From NCBI GenBank assembly GCA_947454235.1, contig CANGIY010000001.1, positions 62,001 through 126,000 on the forward strand: DNA of 64,000 bases. Reading direction: 5' to 3'. The stretch is from Chitinophagaceae bacterium. GTDB lineage: Bacteria > Bacteroidota > Bacteroidia > Chitinophagales > Chitinophagaceae. Below, piece by piece: positions 1-8,530 of the stretch. The notes under the pieces were generated by a model. The model worked only from the letters and a program-made list of their open reading frames with translations. It was not told the DNA's origin and ran no database searches. The translations under genes and the position numbers were made by a program. Each line of letters opens with the position of its first letter. Position 1 is the first letter of the stretch.

Positions 1-2
1 TT

Positions 3-284
3 AAAGATGAAACAAAATACAACCCTACAGACCCTGATTGCGTTGAATACAACGGTGTATTTTATAAATTCAACGGTGCTGGTCACATAGTAGGCACACA
101 CCGCATGGGCTCGAGTCCTAAAGATTCGGTAGTTGACCCTGACATGCGCTGCTGGGATCATAAAAACCTATTCCTTGCCGGTTGTGGTAACATGCCAACA
201 CTAGGCACTTCTAATCCAACACTTACTATGGCAGCACTTGCTTTCAAATCGGCGGAAGCTATTCTTAAACAATTAGAATCATAA
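3..284 (+). CDS. GMC family oxidoreductase, C-terminal fragment
   Basis: The gene runs in from the left edge, so only the last 93 residues are visible. They match the C-terminal domain of GMC (glucose-methanol-choline) flavoprotein oxidoreductases: a GAGHIVGTHRMG segment holding the catalytic-type histidine, then VVDPDMR, then NLFLAGCGNMPTLGTSNPTLT, which closes over the FAD and normally carries the second catalytic residue (Asn or His). Such enzymes oxidise alcohols or sugars with FAD. The stop is 4 bases before the next start codon, so it is almost certainly co-transcribed with the ferritin-like gene. Substrate cannot be told from this fragment. Confidence 0.9.
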   Translation, partial: KDETKYNPTDPDCVEYNGVFYKFNGAGHIVGTHRMGSSPKDSVVDPDMRCWDHKNLFLAGCGNMPTLGTSNPTLTMAALAFKSAEAILKQLES

Positions 285-288
285 AACA

Positions 289-1416
289 ATGAATAAACAA
301 TATCTACAGGATACGGACAATAACAAAAAACGTCAGATACTTTTCAATGAAGAGCTACAGGAAGCCGTGTTGCTACAGGCTGACGCTAGTAAATCAGCAG
401 GTGAGCCCATTAGAACGCTCGATGAACTGAAGGAAGCTTTGCAGCAGGCTATAGAGCTAGAACACACTACTATTCCTGCCTACCTTTCAGCATTGTATTC
501 AATTAAAGATGGCACGAATCCCGAATCGATAAAAAATATCCGTGGTGTTGCTGTGGAAGAGATGCTGCACATGGTGTTGGCTGCCAACTTGCTCAATGCA
601 ATTGGTGGTGCTCCGGTTATCAACAAACCGGGCTTTATACCAAAGTACCCATACAAAATGGAGCTTTCAGATGAACCATTCGAAGTAAACTTAGACTATT
701 TCAGTCCTGATTCAATCAGTGTGTTCATGCACATTGAAAAACCACAGCCAACCAATAAACCACCGGCACCGGGCGTTTACCACTCTATCGGGCAATTTTA
801 TACCGCCATATACCGCGCTATGCACAGGCTAGACAAACATACTCCGGGTGGCATTTTTGTGGGCGACCATTCTAAACAAATTACAAGCGAGCATTACTAT
901 GGCAGTGGTGGAAAGCTAATTGGTGTTTACGATATGAAATCAGCCCACATTGCTATACTTGAAATCATAGGTCAGGGTGAGGGTGTAGACGGTTCCATCA
1001 TTGACTCTGATTCTGTACTGTTTGGTGAAGATGTAGAACTCGCGCATTATTTCAGGTTTTCTGAGATTTATTATGAACGGCATTATCGCGAAGACGACAA
1101 CTCGTCTCAGCCACCAACGGGTAAGCCACTACCCGTGAATTGGAGTGCTGTTCAGAAATTTAAGAAGAACATGAAAATGAATGATTATGAGCAAGGTTCG
1201 GCCTTGTGGAGGGCAGCGTTGGATTTCAACATCACTTACAATCAGTTGTTGAACAACATTCACATTGCCTGCAACGGTAATCCTGCTCATATTTCAAAAG
1301 GCATCGGACTTATGTACGACCTAAAGTATAAAGCAGTTGCCTTAATGAACATGCCAATGGGCGATGGCTGGTATGCCGCACCTACCTTTGAATACGTTCC
1401 ACTCGATCAAATCTAA
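289..1416 (+). CDS. Ferritin-like domain protein (VioB/iminophenyl-pyruvate dimer synthase type)
   Basis: 375 residues. Residues about 44-260 resemble the ferritin-like domain found in VioB and other iminophenyl-pyruvate dimer synthases. A first helix carries the E58-H59 pair (AIELEHTTIPAYLSALY) and a second carries VEEMLHMVLAANLLNAIGG, with E91 and H94 in an ExxH arrangement typical of a (di)iron site. Further Glu/His residues follow near LEIIGQGEG and RFSEIYYERHY. No signal peptide is visible. It lies 4 bases behind a GMC oxidoreductase, suggesting a two-component oxidative enzyme pair. Stand-alone proteins with this domain are common in bacteria and mostly uncharacterised, so the tryptophan-dimer chemistry of VioB should not be assumed. 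The gene ends at a strong terminator facing a convergent gene. Confidence 0.8.
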   Translation: MNKQYLQDTDNNKKRQILFNEELQEAVLLQADASKSAGEPIRTLDELKEALQQAIELEHTTIPAYLSALYSIKDGTNPESIKNIRGVAVEEMLHMVLAANLLNAIGGAPVINKPGFIPKYPYKMELSDEPFEVNLDYFSPDSISVFMHIEKPQPTNKPPAPGVYHSIGQFYTAIYRAMHRLDKHTPGGIFVGDHSKQITSEHYYGSGGKLIGVYDMKSAHIAILEIIGQGEGVDGSIIDSDSVLFGEDVELAHYFRFSEIYYERHYREDDNSSQPPTGKPLPVNWSAVQKFKKNMKMNDYEQGSALWRAALDFNITYNQLLNNIHIACNGNPAHISKGIGLMYDLKYKAVALMNMPMGDGWYAAPTFEYVPLDQI

Positions 1417-1426
1417 TAATTTAGCG

Positions 1427-1457
1427 ATGCGCCTGCCGAAAAAGCAGGCGCATTTTT
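1427..1457. terminator. Bidirectional intrinsic terminator
   Basis: A perfect 10-bp stem (ATGCGCCTGC at 1427-1436 with GCAGGCGCAT at 1444-1453) is followed by TTTTATTT. It lies between the convergent ferritin-like gene and the SQD1/PLP fusion gene, whose stop is at 1456, so it probably serves both. Confidence 0.85.
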
Positions 1458-3876
1458 ATTTCAATTCTCCACCCAGAAAATACCTTACTTCATTCACCGC
1501 ATAGGTTATCCTATCTGGGTGTTCGTAGTAGGGAAGCCCTATCCTTACGATGTGGTAAATAGTATCGCCGAATGGCTGGTTTTTAATGCATTTGGTATGA
1601 ATGCCGCATTGGTTGAGGTAGGCATACAATGGGTAAGGGTCGTACTCCGTGAACCCTAATGAAATCATCGGACTATCGCAGTCTTCATTCAAGAATACAT
1701 AGTGGTGCGGGAAAGCGTCCAAAACACCTTTGAGCTGTTGCTGCATCAGTTTCCCGAGGTATTTTGAGCGGTTAAGAATGTTCGCTTTTCCGGTATCTCT
1801 ATAAAGTTTCAATGCCTCGCACATAGATGCGTACATAGAAAAGTCTTGCCCACCGTGTTGTTTGAAAGATCCTATCTGGTCGGTAGTGGCATTTTGCAGC
1901 ACGTCCCAAAAAATACCTTCCAGCCATCGCGCGCACGATTGCCTTATCCACATCAATCCACCTCCATGAGGTCCGTGCAGCCACTTGTGCGCACTGCTCA
2001 CGAAAATATCAGCTTCACAATGAGGCAATTCATGTATACCCAGCGATTGTGCCACATCAATGATGATGATGCAATCGGGTAATGTCTTTCTGATGTTTCG
2101 GCAGATGCGTTCTATATCTATTTTATTGCCCGTATCGTAGCGCACATGAGACAGCAAGCAGATAACAGGGTTATTTTTTTGAAGCGTAGTTGTTAATAAT
2201 TCTGCACTGTTCCATGTACTATCATCGAGGTAGTTTACATGGTATTCGCTTAATAAATGAAAACAGCCAATACCCCCCGAGTGTTCGTGCCGTGTTGTGA
2301 CTACCTGATAAGGAGGTTCGCCTATTTTATAGAACTTACGCAGCAGGTTAATACTAAGCAGATTGACGATTTGAGTGATACTTGGTGTTACTACTACATC
2401 AAACCCCGGCATAGGCCAAATTTCTTCAGCGAGGTGCATCACTTCATCGAGTTTCTGCGAGGCATTTTCGTACACCCCCAGTGGAAAAGCACTTAACTCC
2501 CCATTTTCCTCGGCGTGCCTGCGTGCTTTTTTAACAGGTATCGATAATGTACCAAGAGTTCCGGGGTTTAGGTTTATTCGTTCAGACGGGAAGTATTTTT
2601 TCCTGTATTGTTCCCAATAGTCAGTATTATCAGGGGTTGGCGAATAATCGGTGTTACTGTTTACATGTACCGAAGGGTTTACAGCATCTTTTTTCCAATG
2701 AATATGGGGGTGAAAGTGTTTTGTATCAATCCTTTCAATGTAATTTCGTAATATTTTCAATGTATCGCTTACTGCATCATGAAACGCAGTTGCATTCACA
2801 TTACGGTCAACAAAGTGAGTAAGAATATTGTACGATTTCTTGTGTGTTTCTTGCTCGTCGCGGGGGTTGTGTTTGCGTTCAATGGTTACATTGAGTCCAT
2901 TCTCAGCACCAATCTCCTTAATGGCTTCTGCAAGTTCGTTGATGGTGAAGTTCGTTTCGGTGGCGTGGTTAATCACCTTATGTTCTCCCCTTGCGATATC
3001 CAGATTGGCAAGTTCAGCCAATGAACTGATGGCATCAGTAAGTGGCATCAGTCCGGTGCGCTGCATACCCGTTCCATAAACCGTAAGCGGATGCCCTTTA
3101 ACTGCCTGTGCCATAAATCTATTCACCACTGTTCCAAAACATTCGTCATAGTCGAAACGGGTGAAGAGCTCAGGATGACCGGCTGATTCAGGTGTTGTTA
3201 CACCAAAAATCACGCTTTGCATAATGTCAGTGATGCGCAGTTTCCACTCCCTGCACGCCATCGATACGAAGTTGGTGTCGTTGATTTTGGTAATGTGGTA
3301 CACATCGTTTGCTTCCCTCGGGAAGGGCATTGGCAGGGTCGCTTTTTTGCCATTGTACTCGGGAAAAAAATAGCCTTCCGGAATATCCAGTTCGCTTTTG
3401 GCGTACTGGCCCATAGAGCCCAATTTCACGATGTGGGTTTCGGGCGAATGCAAATGGACAGCCCACAGTAAGCGCAGGTTGCCCGATTCATTGTTTTGTA
3501 ATGTAAATATCGCCTCCTGCACACTTTTCATCGACCACGGTGCCGAAGGTTGTTGGGCCAGGTGGTAGACTACAGCAGGGCGTTCAGTCTGTATCAAATG
3601 ATCGAGTGCATCACTGTTGATGTCCATTTTCCTGTACACAACATTTTGGGTGCCGTGAATAGAGTTAAGCGCATTAAAGCGATGGTCGGCTGCTGCAATG
3701 GGTGTCACAGAGTTACCGCCCGCATTTTGCACAATATCCCGCCGAAGCTCACTGTCCACAGCTATTATATTGCGGTCAGGGAACATAGTTGCAATCTTCA
3801 TGGTGAGCGGCCAGCCTATGTAGCCATCGGCACCAAGAATAATGATTGTGCTGGTTGTGTTGATTTTATTGTTCAA
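1456..3876 (-). CDS. Fusion of SQD1-like NAD-dependent epimerase and class V PLP enzyme
   Basis: 806 residues in two domains. Residues about 8-385 are an extended SDR of the UDP-sulfoquinovose synthase (SQD1) kind: a GADGYIG nucleotide-binding loop (15-21), LGSMGQY with S154 where SQD1 has Thr, and a YHITK catalytic pair (Y193/K197). The stretches DYDECFGTVVNRF and GHPLTVYGTG are SQD1-like. After a linker of about 45 residues, residues about 435-806 are a class V aminotransferase fold: TRHEHSGG, IIDVAQS (D607/Q610, PLP pyridine side) and SSAHKWLHGP with the PLP lysine at K631. The lyase domain looks nearer isopenicillin epimerase or selenocysteine-lyase relatives than true SufS. Start is TTG at 3876: an in-frame stop lies two codons upstream and no ATG precedes the Rossmann loop. 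Role unknown; sulfo- or amino-sugar formation is an inference. Confidence 0.85.
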   Translation of the reverse strand: MNNKINTTSTIIILGADGYIGWPLTMKIATMFPDRNIIAVDSELRRDIVQNAGGNSVTPIAAADHRFNALNSIHGTQNVVYRKMDINSDALDHLIQTERPAVVYHLAQQPSAPWSMKSVQEAIFTLQNNESGNLRLLWAVHLHSPETHIVKLGSMGQYAKSELDIPEGYFFPEYNGKKATLPMPFPREANDVYHITKINDTNFVSMACREWKLRITDIMQSVIFGVTTPESAGHPELFTRFDYDECFGTVVNRFMAQAVKGHPLTVYGTGMQRTGLMPLTDAISSLAELANLDIARGEHKVINHATETNFTINELAEAIKEIGAENGLNVTIERKHNPRDEQETHKKSYNILTHFVDRNVNATAFHDAVSDTLKILRNYIERIDTKHFHPHIHWKKDAVNPSVHVNSNTDYSPTPDNTDYWEQYRKKYFPSERINLNPGTLGTLSIPVKKARRHAEENGELSAFPLGVYENASQKLDEVMHLAEEIWPMPGFDVVVTPSITQIVNLLSINLLRKFYKIGEPPYQVVTTRHEHSGGIGCFHLLSEYHVNYLDDSTWNSAELLTTTLQKNNPVICLLSHVRYDTGNKIDIERICRNIRKTLPDCIIIIDVAQSLGIHELPHCEADIFVSSAHKWLHGPHGGGLMWIRQSCARWLEGIFWDVLQNATTDQIGSFKQHGGQDFSMYASMCEALKLYRDTGKANILNRSKYLGKLMQQQLKGVLDAFPHHYVFLNEDCDSPMISLGFTEYDPYPLYAYLNQCGIHTKCIKNQPFGDTIYHIVRIGLPYYEHPDRITYAVNEVRYFLGGELK

Positions 3877-3955
3877 TAACTAAGCAGGATATTAGTTGCT
3901 GCTAAGTTACAACAAACCATCAGTTTATACTAAGGTTAGTGATGCTGGCCATTTG

Positions 3956-4108
3956 CTAGAAACAACATACCATGTAAAAAAGAAACCCAATAATGCCGAA
4001 AAGAATTGCAAGGAGGAAGACCATACTTATTAAGGCGAGAAAAAATTCGCCAAGTTCAGACAATAGTCTTCTAACCCCAAGTCGGGGGAGTTTTTGTGGA
4101 TGTGCCAT
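3956..4108 (-). CDS. Small membrane protein, 50 residues
   Basis: A short reading frame beginning MAHPQKLPRLGVRRLL and ending FYMVCCF. A basic N-terminal part (three Arg, one Lys) is followed by one long hydrophobic helix (about residues 22-47), the layout of a single-pass inner-membrane miniprotein. It starts 14 bases after the stop of the upstream histidine kinase on the same strand, so it is probably in that transcript. No family is recognised. Its composition is not random for the region, but being so short it could still be a chance frame. Confidence 0.5.
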   Translation of the reverse strand: MAHPQKLPRLGVRRLLSELGEFFLALISMVFLLAILFGIIGFLFYMVCCF

Positions 4109-4122
4109 ATAATTCAGTTTAA

Positions 4123-4878
4123 TTATTCAGTAACCGGAAGGAAGACCGTGCATCGTGTTCCATTGCCGTAGACGTTTTCTATTTCCAAATGCCCACCAAT
4201 AGATTCAAGGAGCTGACGACAAAAGATCAACCCCATACCCGTGCCTTTTTCGCCTTTTGTGCCAATGGTTTTGACATCGGCGTCAGAGAAGAGGTTTTTT
4301 ATTGTTGTTTCTTTCATTCCTATTCCCTCATCAATCACCGAAAGCTCAAGCGTATGTTCATGTATTCCTGCCTGTACCCATATTTTCCCATTGCTCGTTG
4401 AGAATTTGATTGCGTTAGTGAGTAAATTTCTGAGTACAATTTGAAGTGTTTGGCTATCACAGCTCATTTGCATGTCTTTAGCAACATCAGTAAACAGAGA
4501 AATTTGTTTTTCATGAGCCTGACAACTCAATGCTTCCAGCGAATCAGTCACTAACTGAAACAAATTAGCCGGTTTGAGGCAGTGGATAGTGGGTTCTTTC
4601 ATAGAATGTGCAGCCCAGTCGAATACATCGGCAAGCATAGTGTCCAACGGCTTGAGCTTTCTCACCGCTTCGTCCAGCAAAAAGGTGTAATCTTCTTTTT
4701 CTAGTAGCTCTTTTTGCTCGTCAAGAAACACATAAAGCGAATGTACCGGCCCTTTAACATCATGAATGAGCGTTGCAAGCACCTTGTCACGCGCCTTTAA
4801 AGCAGCCTCTAACTCGGCAATTCGGGCATTGATATCCATGTTGTCGGTCATTGGTTTAAAAGTGTTTTCGGAACGCAT
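4123..4878 (-). CDS. Soluble sensor histidine kinase
   Basis: About 251 residues from the ATG at 4878; an upstream TTG at 4932 would add 18. A short coiled-coil (ARIAELEAALKARDK) leads into a HisKA dimerisation helix with the phospho-acceptor histidine in LATLIHDVKGPVHSLY, followed by a HATPase_c domain: N box LLTNAIKFS, G1 VIDEGIGM and G2 GTGMGLIFCRQLL. No transmembrane segment and no recognisable input domain are present, so it probably receives its signal in the cytoplasm through a partner. It is divergent from a LuxR-type response regulator 215 bases away, a plausible phosphotransfer partner, and probably shares a transcript with the 50-residue membrane protein. Confidence 0.85.
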   Translation of the reverse strand: MRSENTFKPMTDNMDINARIAELEAALKARDKVLATLIHDVKGPVHSLYVFLDEQKELLEKEDYTFLLDEAVRKLKPLDTMLADVFDWAAHSMKEPTIHCLKPANLFQLVTDSLEALSCQAHEKQISLFTDVAKDMQMSCDSQTLQIVLRNLLTNAIKFSTSNGKIWVQAGIHEHTLELSVIDEGIGMKETTIKNLFSDADVKTIGTKGEKGTGMGLIFCRQLLESIGGHLEIENVYGNGTRCTVFLPVTE

Positions 4879-5093
4879 TTTTTGGTTATTTGTTGAGGTG
4901 TTATTTAGTGATTCAATCTTCAATTCAAACAAACTGTACTTTTTTAGGGAGCTATTTTTGACAGTGCAAGATTATTACGATAGGCTTAACATCTTTGTAG
5001 AAATATTTCGACTGTAGCATAAGAGGGAATTCACAATCTTTGCCCCATAAATTTTTATTGTTCGGCAAAAACACATTATAGACAAAACAATAA

Positions 5094-5714
5094 ATGTTTG
5101 CACATCCACATATTATCATCGCTGATGACCACAGCATGATACGAAAGGGTATTAAGTTACTCCTCGTTACGCAATTTGGTTACAAAAACATATATGAGGT
5201 GAATAGCTGCAATGAGCTTTTCGTTGAACTGAAAAGAACACCAGCTACCCACCTCGTTCTGGACATCATTTTCGCTGATGGAACTGCGATGGAAGTAATA
5301 GCCACCTTGCGGCAGCTATACCCCGAATTGAAGATCATGATCTTCTCTATGCAATTACCCGAAGTGTATGCTGAGGTTTTCAGGAACCACAGCATACACT
5401 ACTTCCTCGAAAAGTCTACTAATGAAGACAAAACGGTGAGCTACCTCAGGAAATTTTTCAGTGACGAGCCCCCTCCTAATAGAAATCCGTTCTCGACAAC
5501 GTCGAAGAACAATCCATTCACTTTACTCTCTCCCAGGGAACTGGAAATTCTGCACTACATGCTCAACGGGCATAAAACAAATGTAATTGCTCAAAATCTG
5601 AACCTGAGTAACAGCACCGTTTCTACCATTAAACGCCGGATTTTTGAAAAAACCGATACCAATAGTGTCGCACAAGTATTAGAGCTGGCTATGCTTTACA
5701 ACATCAACTACTAA
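5094..5714 (+). CDS. LuxR/NarL-family response regulator
   Basis: 206 residues. The N-terminal receiver domain has the acidic pair D11/D12 (IIIADDHSMIRKG), the phosphorylation site D57 (HLVLDIIFADG) and the conserved lysine K107 (HYFLEKST). The C-terminal LuxR-type helix-turn-helix starts at LSPRELEILHYML and includes the recognition region NLNLSNSTVSTIKRRIFEKT. It is a DNA-binding transcription regulator switched by phosphorylation. Histidine kinases lie on both sides: one divergent, one 66 bases downstream on the same strand. The downstream kinase is the likeliest partner. Confidence 0.92.
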   Translation: MFAHPHIIIADDHSMIRKGIKLLLVTQFGYKNIYEVNSCNELFVELKRTPATHLVLDIIFADGTAMEVIATLRQLYPELKIMIFSMQLPEVYAEVFRNHSIHYFLEKSTNEDKTVSYLRKFFSDEPPPNRNPFSTTSKNNPFTLLSPRELEILHYMLNGHKTNVIAQNLNLSNSTVSTIKRRIFEKTDTNSVAQVLELAMLYNINY

Positions 5715-5780
5715 AACGAAAATCATGTAAACAACCTTGCTCAACTGATACTGAACATCAAACAAAACACACTCTCAACT

Positions 5781-6710
5781 ATGTTTTCTTATTTTAATTA
5801 CTCCCTGTTTAAGTCATGGGGGTTTATTTCTTTCGTATCAATTGTGCTGTACATAATTGCGTACAATGCTTTCAAATACCTGGTACGAAAGCTATTGAAG
5901 CGACAGAAAATTTTTAAGCTGTTGCTTCAACGAAAGACTATTGAAATTCAACGAAAAAACGAGACCCTCGAAAAAAACAATCTCATTCAAACCCGACTCA
6001 TCTCTATCATCAGTCACGATCTGATAAGCCCCTTGAAATTTATTCATATTACGGCAAAAACATTGCTGGAGCGTAATGAACACATGCCACCCGAGTTGTA
6101 CCAGGAAATGCTTACTGAAGTATCAAATTCTTCGAAAGAACTGGAACTTTTATCAACCAACATACTTAACTGGATTAAGTACCAACATGAAAACCGCCGC
6201 CTCGAAAAAGAAGAATTTGACTTACACGAAATGGTCAATCAGTTATTTTTAATCTTTCAAGGACTGGCAAGGCAGAAGAACGTCAATTTTGTGAACGAGG
6301 TACATCAGGAAGTTGTATTATATCAGTTCATGGAACCTGTGAAAATAGTACTATACAACCTTATACTCAATGCCATCAATTTTACCGAACGCGGCAATAT
6401 CACCATCACTGGTGGGCACACCCATAAAGGCATACTCGTGAAAGTGAAAGATGAAGGGCTAGGTATGTCGGAAGAACAGATTAACAATATTATGTCAGAA
6501 CATTTCATTGTTTCATCGGCAACCGTCGACAACCGAAAAGGGAATGGACTGGGCTACCTGATTATCAAAGACATGCTTAAATTCGTTGATGCCCGCTTTG
6601 TGATTAAGAGCATCAAGCACGGAGGTACTGTAGTAAGCATTTTCTTCCCGACCTTTGAAGTGAGGTCTAATCAGCTTCAACACGGCAAACTGGAAACCGC
6701 AGTACTGTAG
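5781..6710 (+). CDS. Membrane-anchored sensor histidine kinase
   Basis: 309 residues. One N-terminal hydrophobic segment (about residues 12-35, WGFISFVSIVLYIIAYNAF) is followed by a basic, coiled-coil-like stretch. A HisKA domain has its histidine in RLISIISHDLISPLKF, and the HATPase_c domain shows N box LILNAINFTE, G1 VKDEGLGM and G2 GNGLGYLIIKDML. With almost no periplasmic part, the sensing domain is either the membrane helix itself or a partner protein. It follows the LuxR-type regulator by 66 bases. Its last 44 bases overlap the 3' end of the convergent M14 peptidase gene. Confidence 0.9.
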   Translation: MFSYFNYSLFKSWGFISFVSIVLYIIAYNAFKYLVRKLLKRQKIFKLLLQRKTIEIQRKNETLEKNNLIQTRLISIISHDLISPLKFIHITAKTLLERNEHMPPELYQEMLTEVSNSSKELELLSTNILNWIKYQHENRRLEKEEFDLHEMVNQLFLIFQGLARQKNVNFVNEVHQEVVLYQFMEPVKIVLYNLILNAINFTERGNITITGGHTHKGILVKVKDEGLGMSEEQINNIMSEHFIVSSATVDNRKGNGLGYLIIKDMLKFVDARFVIKSIKHGGTVVSIFFPTFEVRSNQLQHGKLETAVL

Positions 6711-8427
6711 GTTCGAAGTATTTCGAATGCCTGTAAACAAAGTCAAGCTGAGCACCGGCGTTTTTAGCAAATGCTGAATCAGATTTTTGTTTTTCCTCCA
6801 AGGCTTTTTTGAGGGCTGGGTCATTTTGTACAATTTCAGCTGCCAAATCTTCAAAGACATAATCACCGAAATATTCCTTTTGCTGTAGGATGCCGTCAAA
6901 GAAATTCCATGCAAGAAAGCCATCAGGTGCTGCTGGTTCCAGTGTTTCAACAATGTATCTGTTGGCGGGCTGATTTACATTTATCCATACGTCACCTTTA
7001 TGAAAACCAATAGTTGCAGTTTCAGGCGTTACTTTAATATTCCTGTGCAGGTAATGTTTTTCGTAGGGCTGATTGCCTGACTCGTAGCGGTCAATATGGT
7101 ACGCTGTTACATTAAAAGTCGTGTCTCGTTCTAAAGTGTGCATTTGTATACCATTGCGTTTGAGCCTGCTTATAACACCTTTCCATGCTGCCGGCACAAT
7201 GTATGCTACCGGCGCTTTAACCGTTTCTTTCGGGTTGTAATGGTCGTAGAAAGGTACTTTACGGGTGAATGGTTTCTGATGGTCATAATACAGCCTAGGC
7301 AGCCCTGATACCAGTGAAGGTTTATAGGCCGATTCATAGCCTTTAAACTCCACCCAGTCAAATCGTGTGGTGTCTATTTGCCAGTCAATGGTGTATTGTT
7401 TTTGGTTGATGATGGCGTTGCGGTCGCCGGCACGCACCTCATGAATTTTGGTTGCATTTTGTGCGCTCAACATGATCATGCTGTTCATAATATCGTAAGT
7501 TGCCCACACCCTGTCTTTAAAGGGCTTTAGCATGTGGGTTTCGACAACGTAGCCCATTGTTTGAAACAAGGCTGCATAGCCGCTCGCAAAGCGCGGTGAT
7601 TCGAAGAATTCGCGCCAACCTTTTTCAGGGGTATTATCGAAATTGTTGACATACGGCACCATATCATACCCTTTTTTCTTCATCTCCTTATACACCATTG
7701 GGGTAAAGGTCTCGTACATGTAGCTACCACATTTGCCACCCAATTTGTCGTGCTGGGTAGGGAGCAGGGTCATTACGTGTTGGTAGTCGGCGCCATCACT
7801 CACATGGTTATCAATGAAAATATCTGGGTCAAGGCGAGTGAACTCTGCCTCAAGTGCACGGGTTTCCGATGCATCAGCCTTAATAAAATCTCTATTAAGG
7901 TCAAGATTCTGTGCGTTTCCTCTAAAGCCATAGCTTTCAGGTCCGTTTTGGTTAGCCCTCGATGTCGACGAGCGATTGAGTGCTCCACCCACATTAAAAA
8001 CAGGAATAACTGCCAAAACAACATTGCCGGGTATGGTTATTTTTCCCTGGGCAGCATCACGCAGCAGCATCATACTTGCATCAATGCCATCAGGTTCACC
8101 GGGGTGAATGCCATTATTAATGAACATAATGAGTTTGCCTTCCTTGTGCCAATTGGTGGGCGAAAAGTCGTTGGTTGGAGAATAGTAAACTACGTACAAA
8201 GGATTATTGCCATCAGCTTCACCAATTTTTTTGACTTTGATGGCTTTGCAAGACTGTTGTAGTGCCGTATAAAAATCAATGGATTCGCGGTAGGTGGCTG
8301 TTTGTCGCCCACCCGAACGCTCGAAGGGAGTGATGTAGGTAGAATCGGTATGTGCGTTCGCCTGATGGCTACCAAAAAATGAAGCACCCAAAAGGGCAGT
8401 CAAAGAAAGATTTTTAAGGAATTGCAT
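6667..8427 (-). CDS. Secreted M14-family zinc carboxypeptidase
   Basis: 586 residues from the ATG at 8427; an upstream in-frame TTG adds only three residues. A signal peptide (MQFLKNLSLTALLGASFFGSHQANA) marks export. The peptidase M14 domain supplies zinc ligands in NNGIHPGEPDG (HxxE) and a later His in FIDNHVSDGADYQH. RDFIKADASETRAL holds substrate-binding arginines, and YVVETHMLKPFKDR has the general-base-type glutamate. The long region after about residue 380 contains no recognised domain. It likely trims peptides in the periplasm or outside the cell. The coding 3' end overlaps the opposing histidine kinase gene by 44 bases. Confidence 0.88.
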   Translation of the reverse strand: MQFLKNLSLTALLGASFFGSHQANAHTDSTYITPFERSGGRQTATYRESIDFYTALQQSCKAIKVKKIGEADGNNPLYVVYYSPTNDFSPTNWHKEGKLIMFINNGIHPGEPDGIDASMMLLRDAAQGKITIPGNVVLAVIPVFNVGGALNRSSTSRANQNGPESYGFRGNAQNLDLNRDFIKADASETRALEAEFTRLDPDIFIDNHVSDGADYQHVMTLLPTQHDKLGGKCGSYMYETFTPMVYKEMKKKGYDMVPYVNNFDNTPEKGWREFFESPRFASGYAALFQTMGYVVETHMLKPFKDRVWATYDIMNSMIMLSAQNATKIHEVRAGDRNAIINQKQYTIDWQIDTTRFDWVEFKGYESAYKPSLVSGLPRLYYDHQKPFTRKVPFYDHYNPKETVKAPVAYIVPAAWKGVISRLKRNGIQMHTLERDTTFNVTAYHIDRYESGNQPYEKHYLHRNIKVTPETATIGFHKGDVWINVNQPANRYIVETLEPAAPDGFLAWNFFDGILQQKEYFGDYVFEDLAAEIVQNDPALKKALEEKQKSDSAFAKNAGAQLDFVYRHSKYFEPTVLRFPVCRVEAD

Positions 8428-8505
8428 GATGGACAAAATAACGCAATATTAAAGTCAATCACAATTTTGGTTCATGAAAAAAAGTGTAAATTATACTTAA
8501 TGAAC

Positions 8506-8513
8506 TATTTTTG
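8506..8513 (+). promoter_or_regulatory. Bacteroidota -7 element before the beta-helix gene
   Basis: TATTTTTG matches the TAnnTTTG -7 consensus and lies 17 bases upstream of the ATG at 8531, giving a very short leader. Confidence 0.6.
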
Positions 8514-8530
8514 CATCCAAATTATATCCC

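Noticed and set aside
7750-8262. 170-codon plus-strand frame opposite the M14 peptidase
   Set aside because: Shadow of the peptidase gene, which has clear catalytic motifs.
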